A program made the position numbers and the translations under genes. Shown in pieces: positions 58,856-64,000 of a stretch of DNA of 64,000 bases. The stretch covers positions 370,501 to 434,500 of the forward strand of contig NZ_CP018049.1 of the NCBI RefSeq assembly GCF_002934065.1, in the 5' to 3' direction. The first letter of the stretch is position 1; every line of letters begins with the position of its first letter. This DNA comes from Pseudomonas orientalis (GTDB lineage Bacteria > Pseudomonadota > Gammaproteobacteria > Pseudomonadales > Pseudomonadaceae). Below the pieces are notes generated by a model. It was not told the DNA's origin. It did not search any database and worked only from the letters and a program-made list of their open reading frames with translations.

Positions 58856-59248
58856 TCAATGTCCTGCCGAATAAATGGCGTGCGGGTCTTTGAGCACCGG
58901 TTCCACCACCTTCCATTCGCCGTTCTCGAACACGCGATAGAAGCAACTGTGACGGCCGGTGTGGCAGGCGATGCCGCCGATCTGTTCGACCTTGAGGATC
59001 ACCACGTCGGCATCGCAGTCCAGGCGCAACTCATGCAGGGTCTGCACATGCCCGGACTCTTCGCCCTTGCGCCACAGTTTGCCACGCGAACGTGACCAGT
59101 AGATGGCGCGCTGCTCGGCGGCGGTCAGGCTCAGGGCCTCGCGGTTCATCCAGGCCATCATCAGCACGCGCCCGGTCTTGTAGTCCTGGGCAATGGCCGG
59201 CACCAGGCCGTCACTGTCCCACTTGATCTCGTCCAGCCAGTCTTTCAT
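58856..59248 (-). CDS. hisI: phosphoribosyl-AMP cyclohydrolase
   Basis: HisI opens the adenine ring of PR-AMP, the third histidine biosynthetic step. The 130-residue zinc enzyme has MAWMNREAL near 31, the ligand set LDCDADVV near 81 and [11 protein letters not shown] near 97. ATG 59248 gives [18 protein letters not shown]. It follows ubiB by 41 bp and precedes hisE by 2 bp. Confidence 0.95.
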   Translation of the reverse strand: MKDWLDEIKWDSDGLVPAIAQDYKTGRVLMMAWMNREALSLTAAEQRAIYWSRSRGKLWRKGEESGHVQTLHELRLDCDADVVILKVEQIGGIACHTGRHSCFYRVFENGEWKVVEPVLKDPHAIYSAGH

Positions 59249-59289
59249 GTTCGGCTCCGGCAATTTGCGACAGTGTATAACCGGATGGG

Positions 59290-60894
59290 TTATCGACGCA
59301 CGATCAGATAAACGCCCACGGCGACCATGATTCCGGCCGGCCAGTGGCCCAGTTGATTCAACGGTCCGCCAATCGCCAGCATGACCCCACCCACCAGATG
59401 CGCGGCGCCGAGCAGGCGCAGGAACCAGTCGTCCTTGCGCTTGCGCCATGGCGGCTCAGGGTCCCTGGCATGAGGCTGGGACATACGCTCAAGCAGGTCG
59501 CGGGTCATGTTGGCCAGGTGCGGCAGCTGTTCCATCTGGCTGTGCAGGTTGCCCAGCATGGTCTTCGGGCTCATCCGCTCACGCATCCAACGTTCCAGGA
59601 ACGGCTGCGCGGTGTTCCACAGATCGAGGTCCGGGTACAGCTGGCGGCCCAGGCCTTCGATGTTGAGCAAGGTTTTCTGCAGCAGCACCAACTGCGGCTG
59701 CACTTCCATATTGAAGCGCCGCGCGGTCTGGAACAGGCGCATCAGCACCTGACCGAAGGAAATATCCTTTAACGGTTTTTCAAAGATCGGTTCGCACACG
59801 GTGCGGATCGCCGCTTCGAATTCATTCAGTTTGGTTTCCGCCGGCACCCAGCCCGAATCAATGTGCAACTGCGCCACGCGGCGATAGTCACGCTTGAAAA
59901 AGGCGAACAGGTTACGCGCCAGGTAGTCCTGGTCTTCCGGCGTGAGGCTGCCGACGATGCCGCAGTCGATCGCAATGTACTGCGGGCTCCACGGGTTGAC
60001 GGTGCTCACGAAGATGTTGCCCGGGTGCATGTCGGCGTGGAAGAAACTGTCGCGGAACACCTGGGTGAAGAAAATCTCCACGCCGCGCTCGGCGAGCATT
60101 TTCATGTCGGTGCGCTGGTCGGCCAGGGTCGCGAGGTCGGTGACTTGCACGCCGTAGATGCGCTCCATCACCAGCACTTTGGGGCGGCACCAGTCCCAAT
60201 ACACTTGCGGCACGTACAGCAGCTGCGAGCCTTCGAAGTTGCGGCGCAGCTGGCTGGCGTTGGCCGCTTCGCGCAGCAGGTCGAGTTCGTCGTAGATGGT
60301 TTTTTCGTAGTCGGCCACCACATCCACCGGATGCAGCAGGCGCGCATCGGCGGAGAACCGTTCGGCGGCGCGGGCCAGGATGAACAGCCACGCCAGGTCC
60401 TGGCCGATGATCGGCTTGAGGCCCGGGCGAATCACCTTCACCACCACTTCTTCACCGCTCTTGAGCTGCGCGGCATGCACCTGCGCAACCGAGGCCGAAG
60501 CCAGCGGCTCGACATCGAAGCGGCTGAACACCTCGCTGATCTTCCTGCCCAGTTGCTCTTCGATCAGCTTCATCGACAACTGCGAATCGAACGGCGGCAC
60601 ACGGTCCTGCAGCAGCATCAGCTCATCGGCGATGTCTTCGGGCAGCAAGTCGCGGCGGGTCGACAAAATCTGCCCGAACTTGATGAAGATCGGCCCCAGG
60701 TCCTGCAACGCCAGGCGCACGCGAGCACCTCGGCTCAGTTCCAGTTTTCTGCGCGGCAACCAGCGCCACGGCAGCACATAGCGCACCGCGAGCAGGAACC
60801 ATGGCAGGGGCAGGGCAAACAGCAGGTCATCGAGGCGGTAGCGGATTACGACGCGCTGGATACGAAACAAACGGCGGACGGCGAGCAGCTTCAT
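59290..60894 (-). CDS. ubiB: ubiquinone biosynthesis protein UbiB (ABC1/ADCK kinase-like)
   Basis: UbiB is an atypical kinase-like ATPase needed for aerobic ubiquinone synthesis. The 534-residue protein has the [11 protein letters not shown] (KxGQ) motif near 71, [11 protein letters not shown] near 148, [11 protein letters not shown] near 286 and AIDCGIVG near 306, and two C-terminal membrane segments (about 500-530). Its start overlaps the ubiJ stop by 4 bp. Confidence 0.95.
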   Translation of the reverse strand: MKLLAVRRLFRIQRVVIRYRLDDLLFALPLPWFLLAVRYVLPWRWLPRRKLELSRGARVRLALQDLGPIFIKFGQILSTRRDLLPEDIADELMLLQDRVPPFDSQLSMKLIEEQLGRKISEVFSRFDVEPLASASVAQVHAAQLKSGEEVVVKVIRPGLKPIIGQDLAWLFILARAAERFSADARLLHPVDVVADYEKTIYDELDLLREAANASQLRRNFEGSQLLYVPQVYWDWCRPKVLVMERIYGVQVTDLATLADQRTDMKMLAERGVEIFFTQVFRDSFFHADMHPGNIFVSTVNPWSPQYIAIDCGIVGSLTPEDQDYLARNLFAFFKRDYRRVAQLHIDSGWVPAETKLNEFEAAIRTVCEPIFEKPLKDISFGQVLMRLFQTARRFNMEVQPQLVLLQKTLLNIEGLGRQLYPDLDLWNTAQPFLERWMRERMSPKTMLGNLHSQMEQLPHLANMTRDLLERMSQPHARDPEPPWRKRKDDWFLRLLGAAHLVGGVMLAIGGPLNQLGHWPAGIMVAVGVYLIVRR

Positions 60895-61514
60895 GCGTTA
60901 TCGCTTGGATCAAGGGAACGGCTCAGGCGCTCGAAGCGGGCCTCGAGACGTTCCAGGTCGATTTTGGCCTTGTCGAGCTCACGAAAGCGCGCTTGCGCTT
61001 CCCGTTGCCCGACCAGGGTGCGCGATTCTTCGCTCAGGTATTCGGCGAGGTTCTGGTTGAGGCTGGCGAACCCTTGCTGGTACCAGCGCGAACGGCTGCG
61101 CAGGTGCCCGCCGAGCAACTGGGTGGCGACGGGGCCGAGCCAGCGCGAGAGTTCGTATTCCCAGTCCAGCTCCAGGTCCTGCAGCACGGCGGCCAGGTCC
61201 ATCAGCACCGCGCTGTCGCCTTCCAGCGCCACTTCGGGGCTGTGCAGGATAGCGGTCTTGTTGCGGCTCAGGGCCAGGTGCACCAGGCTGGCGGCGGGCG
61301 CACGCAGGGTGCAGTCGGCCTCGGCGGCCCATTGCGACGCGAGCAGCAGGCCCTCATCGCTGGGCAGGATAAACAGCTGCAGGGCAGGGCTGCGGCAATC
61401 GACGGCGATGACTTTGCCGGTCAGGTGCGCAAGCCGCGCCAGGGCGGTGCTGTCCAGGCGCAAAACACGGTTGAGGCCGTGCTCGACGCTGGCGAGAAGG
61501 CCTGCGAGCAGCAT
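60891..61514 (-). CDS. ubiJ: ubiquinone biosynthesis accessory factor UbiJ
   Basis: UbiJ is an SCP2-domain lipid-binding scaffold of the Ubi complex. The 207-residue protein has an N-terminal SCP2 fold (about 1-110) and a C-terminal coiled coil (about 165-205, [19 protein letters not shown]). Position between ubiE and ubiB is diagnostic. The start shares one base with the ubiE stop (TGATG). Confidence 0.93.
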   Translation of the reverse strand: MLLAGLLASVEHGLNRVLRLDSTALARLAHLTGKVIAVDCRSPALQLFILPSDEGLLLASQWAAEADCTLRAPAASLVHLALSRNKTAILHSPEVALEGDSAVLMDLAAVLQDLELDWEYELSRWLGPVATQLLGGHLRSRSRWYQQGFASLNQNLAEYLSEESRTLVGQREAQARFRELDKAKIDLERLEARFERLSRSLDPSDNA

Positions 61515-62284
61515 CAGGGCTTGATGCCGCGGTGCAGGGCGACGATGCCCGAGGTCATGTTGTGGTAGGTCACGCGGTCGAAACCGGCCTCCACCATCAT
61601 CGACTTCAGGGTTTCCTGGTCGGGGTGCATGCGGATCGATTCGGCCAGGTAGCGGTAGCTCTCGGCATCATTGGTGATCAGCTTGCCCATCAACGGCATG
61701 AAGGCGAACGAATAGGTGTCGTACACCTTGGACATCAGCGCGTTGGTCGGCTTGGAGAATTCCAGCACCAGCAGGCGGCCACCCGGTTTGAGCACGCGCA
61801 GCATCGAGCGTATCGCGTCTTCCTTGTGGGTGACGTTGCGCAGACCGAAAGCGATGGTCACGCAATCGAAGTGGTTGTCGGGGAACGGCAGTTTTTCCGC
61901 ATCGGCCTGGACGAATTCGATATTGCCGGCCACGCCCTTGTCGAGCAGGCGGTCGCGACCGACCTTGAGCATCGAGCCGTTGATATCGGCCAGTACCACC
62001 TGGCCGGTAGGCCCTACCAGCTTGGAAAACTTGGCGGCCAAATCGCCCGTGCCGCCGGCGATGTCGAGCACGCGATTGCCGGTGCGCACGCCCGACAATT
62101 CGATGGTGAAACGCTTCCACAGGCGGTGCATGCCACCGGAGAGCACGTCGTTCATCAAGTCGTACTTGGCGGCTACGGAGTGGAACACCTCAGCGACTTT
62201 TTCCGCTTTCTGGCTTTCCGGGACGTTCTTGAAGCCGAAGTGAGTGGTGGGTTCGGCATCGCTGCCTTTGCGCTGATCAGTCAT
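61514..62284 (-). CDS. ubiE: demethylmenaquinol/2-octaprenyl-6-methoxy-benzoquinol methyltransferase
   Basis: UbiE is a SAM-dependent C-methyltransferase of quinone synthesis. The 256-residue class I enzyme has motif [11 protein letters not shown] near 73, the UbiE marks [18 protein letters not shown] near 40 and VLEFSKPTN near 170. ATG 62284 gives [18 protein letters not shown]. It is the first gene of the nine-gene minus-strand operon. Confidence 0.96.
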   Translation of the reverse strand: MTDQRKGSDAEPTTHFGFKNVPESQKAEKVAEVFHSVAAKYDLMNDVLSGGMHRLWKRFTIELSGVRTGNRVLDIAGGTGDLAAKFSKLVGPTGQVVLADINGSMLKVGRDRLLDKGVAGNIEFVQADAEKLPFPDNHFDCVTIAFGLRNVTHKEDAIRSMLRVLKPGGRLLVLEFSKPTNALMSKVYDTYSFAFMPLMGKLITNDAESYRYLAESIRMHPDQETLKSMMVEAGFDRVTYHNMTSGIVALHRGIKP

Positions 62285-62428
62285 ATCGCTGTCACCAAAA
62301 GAGAATGCGGGACATGATAATCCCCGGGGCCTGCTTTGTCTTGGCAAGGCTGAAGGTAAGATAGGTGCTTATCGAGACCTTTTGCCGCATGGAAGGTTTC
62401 CAAGCCCTCATAGAAAGGAGCCATTGCA

Positions 62429-62704
62429 ATGGCGCGTATAACCGTTGAGCGTGAGCATTCCCTGGGTAAAGCCGCCGCACGGGCGAAGGCCGACACGCTG
62501 GCGCAGAAACTCAAGGATAAATATGGCGTGGAGTCGTCGTGGTCCGGCGATTCCCTGAACCTCAAGCGGTCGGGCGTTAAAGGCACCGTTCAGGTCTCTG
62601 ATGATGCATTGCGTATCGATGTTGAACTGGGCCTGTTGATGTCGGCCATGAGCGGTACCCTCAAGTCCGAAATCGAAAAAGCCCTGGATAAAGCGCTGGC
62701 CTGA
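62429..62704 (+). CDS. polyhydroxyalkanoic acid system family protein
   Basis: The 91-residue protein belongs to the PHA_gran_rgn type family (PF09650), found beside phasin genes in pseudomonads. It reads MARITVEREHSLGKAAARAK with later VQVSDDALRIDVELG. Its function is not known to me. AAAGGAG precedes the ATG. It is divergent from ubiE (144-bp gap) and upstream of phaI. Confidence 0.88.
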   Translation: MARITVEREHSLGKAAARAKADTLAQKLKDKYGVESSWSGDSLNLKRSGVKGTVQVSDDALRIDVELGLLMSAMSGTLKSEIEKALDKALA

Positions 62705-62808
62705 CTCGACGCTCTTAGGGTGCCGATTCTAATTTTTCACCCTACGTTGTGCCCAAGCCCCCAACTCCGGCGGGCGGTTCCTCCACCCGGTTCTATGTGA
62801 GGTGCACC

Positions 62809-63231
62809 ATGGCCAACGTTATTTTGCAGAAAAAAATCGACAGTCAGACCACTGCCCTGAGTGAGGTCAAACGCTATGCCCGCAGGATCTGGCTGGCGGG
62901 TCTTGGTGCCTACGCCAAGGTCGGCAGCGAGGGCGGCGAATACTTCAATGAGCTGGTTAAGAGCGGTCAACATATTGAAAGTAAAAGCAAAAAAGTTGCC
63001 ATTGAACAACTTGATGCCGCTAACAGTCAGATTGATCAAGTAAAGAGTAACGTCTCGAGTGTCGGCCGCCGCGTTGAAGTTCAACTGGATAAAGTTGAAA
63101 AAGCATTTGACTCGCGTGTTGCAAGTGCCTTGAATCGAATCGGCATTGCGTCTAAACATGACGTTGAGACACTCTCTGCTAAGCTCGAAGAGCTGACGGC
63201 ATTGCTCGAACGTGTCGCGCGTAAACACTAA
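62809..63231 (+). CDS. phaI: phasin, PHA granule-associated protein PhaI
   Basis: PhaI coats medium-chain PHA granules. The 140-residue protein has the phasin family sequence RYARRIWLAGLGAYAKVG near 22-39 and long amphipathic helices to the end (about 130, ELTALLERVARKH). It lacks a basic tail. GAGG lies 7 nt before ATG 62809. Its sibling phaF follows after 12 bp. Confidence 0.93.
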   Translation: MANVILQKKIDSQTTALSEVKRYARRIWLAGLGAYAKVGSEGGEYFNELVKSGQHIESKSKKVAIEQLDAANSQIDQVKSNVSSVGRRVEVQLDKVEKAFDSRVASALNRIGIASKHDVETLSAKLEELTALLERVARKH

Positions 63232-63243
63232 GGAGACATCGGG

Positions 63244-64000
63244 ATGGCTGTTAAAAAAACTACTCAGAAAGAAAGCAGCTCGTGGGTCGGGGAAGTTGAA
63301 AAATATTCCCGAAAGATCTGGCTTGCTGGTTTAGGCGTGTATTCGAAGGTGAGCAGTGACGGCGGCAAATACTTCGAGACGCTGGTCAAGGACGGTGAGA
63401 AAGCCGAGAAGTTGACCAAGAGCACTGTGGGTAAAAAAGTCGATGCGGCCAAGGCGAGCGCAGGTTCGGCCAAGTCGAGCATTTCCGACACGTGGAACAA
63501 GTTGGAAGAAACCTTCGACAAACGCCTCAACAGTGCCATTTCGCGACTGGGCGTGCCGAGCAAGGCTGAGCTGAAAACACTGCACAGCAAGGTCGACACC
63601 CTGACCAGGCAAATCGAAAAACTCACAGGCGCCAAAGTGGCGCCAGCCAAGACGGCTGCGGCCAAGCCTGCGGCAAAACCGGCCGCCAAACCTGCGGCTA
63701 AAACCGCAGCGGCAAAACCCGCCGCGAAAACGGCCGCCAAGCCTGTGGTTAAAGCGGCCGCCAAACCGGCTGCAAAACCTGCGGCCAAGGCGCCCGCCAA
63801 GGCTGCTGCAAAACCTGCCACCAAGCCCGCAGCCAAAACCGCTGCCGCCAAACCGGCCACCAAGCCTGCCGCTAAGCCAGTGGCCGCTAAAGCCGCTGCA
63901 AAACCTGCGGCTAAACCGGCTGCCAAACCAGCCGCTGCGAAGTCAGCAGCCAAGCCTGCTGCAAAACCTGCAGCGGCCAAAAAACCTGCGGTAGCGAAAA
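63244..64000 (+). CDS. phaF: phasin PhaF, N-terminal 252 codons (cut by window end)
   Basis: PhaF has an N-terminal phasin domain (1-135, KYSRKIWLAGLGVYSKV near 20) and a long Ala-Lys-Pro-rich C-terminal tail like histone H1 (from about 140). The tail binds DNA non-specifically and couples granules to the nucleoid. The tail repeats AAKPA motifs to the end of the window, so the stop codon lies outside. GGAGACATCGGG precedes the ATG. In other pseudomonads the phaC1-Z-C2-D genes lie on the far side. Confidence 0.93.
   Translation, partial: MAVKKTTQKESSSWVGEVEKYSRKIWLAGLGVYSKVSSDGGKYFETLVKDGEKAEKLTKSTVGKKVDAAKASAGSAKSSISDTWNKLEETFDKRLNSAISRLGVPSKAELKTLHSKVDTLTRQIEKLTGAKVAPAKTAAAKPAAKPAAKPAAKTAAAKPAAKTAAKPVVKAAAKPAAKPAAKAPAKAAAKPATKPAAKTAAAKPATKPAAKPVAAKAAAKPAAKPAAKPAAAKSAAKPAAKPAAAKKPAVAK

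Noticed and set aside
63264-63980. Minus-strand frame rich in Ala-Gly-Leu opposite phaF
   Set aside because: It is the antisense of the PhaF Ala-Lys-Pro tail.
63640-64000. AAKP-encoding DNA repeats read as a tandem-repeat locus
   Set aside because: They are the known histone-like tail of PhaF; codons vary between repeats, consistent with selection on the protein.

Overview
The window is a stretch of Gammaproteobacterial chromosome from the Pseudomonas fluorescens group. The evidence is GC-rich coding with strong third-position G/C, gene order that I recognise from pseudomonad chromosomes (hisB-hisH-hisA-hisF, gpmI-envC-ctpA, secB-trmL-ntrC-ntrB-glnA, thiI-typA, glgP-fbp, the hut locus, opgGH, tatABC-hisE-hisI-ubiB-ubiJ-ubiE, phaI-phaF) and many copies of the short palindromic REP/REPIN repeats typical of this group. 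Most of it is core genome; no prophage, integron, IS element, CRISPR array, rRNA or tRNA gene was seen.

Layout. 1-171 is the tail of a small membrane protein. 440-4308 is the histidine biosynthesis cluster hisB, hisH, a DUF2164 gene, hisA, hisF, followed by a periplasmic solute-binding protein. 4461-9655 (minus) is gpmI, an EnvC-type amidase activator, the CtpA protease and a divergent polysaccharide deacetylase. 9807-10991 is a rhodanese-like protein, glutaredoxin and secB; 11113-12007 is trmL and a divergent membrane protein. 12003-18278 is a nitrogen-control block: a candidate NrsZ-like sRNA with its own sigma-54 promoter, ntrC, ntrB, a periplasmic chorismate mutase, a small DUF3077/DUF6124-like gene with an elaborate leader, and glnA with a sigma-54 promoter and NtrC site. 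18375-26351 carries thiI, typA, a YkgJ-family protein, glgP and fbp, then two small lipoproteins including a Blc-type lipocalin.

27461-42160 is the complete histidine utilisation locus: hutF divergent from hutCD; then hutU, an NCS1 permease, an ABC uptake system (hutXWV), hutH1, hutH2, hutI and hutG. Together these import histidine/urocanate and degrade histidine to glutamate and formate by the five-step HutF/HutG route. HutC operator-like palindromes lie at both promoters, and the hutU promoter looks sigma-54 dependent. HutH1 lacks exactly the Ala-Ser-Gly tripeptide that forms the MIO cofactor, so it is unlikely to be an ammonia-lyase.

42283-43688 holds a proline iminopeptidase and D-aminoacyl-tRNA deacylase; 43956-48270 opgG-opgH (osmoregulated periplasmic glucans); 48457-52083 an amino-acid-type ABC importer with two tandem binding proteins; 52176-56135 two tandem chemoreceptors. 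56310-62284 is one tightly packed minus-strand operon: ubiE, ubiJ, ubiB, hisI, hisE, tatA, tatB, tatC, rsmE. The window ends in PHA-granule genes: a PHA-system protein, phaI and phaF (cut by the window end).

Eighteen intergenic palindromic repeat loci of three families are interspersed. Many sit directly after stop codons between genes, and two provide bases of the neighbouring stop codons. The most unusual items are the MIO-less HutH1 and the leader at 16144-16325, where one central segment is complementary to two flanking blocks, one of which contains the ribosome binding site.
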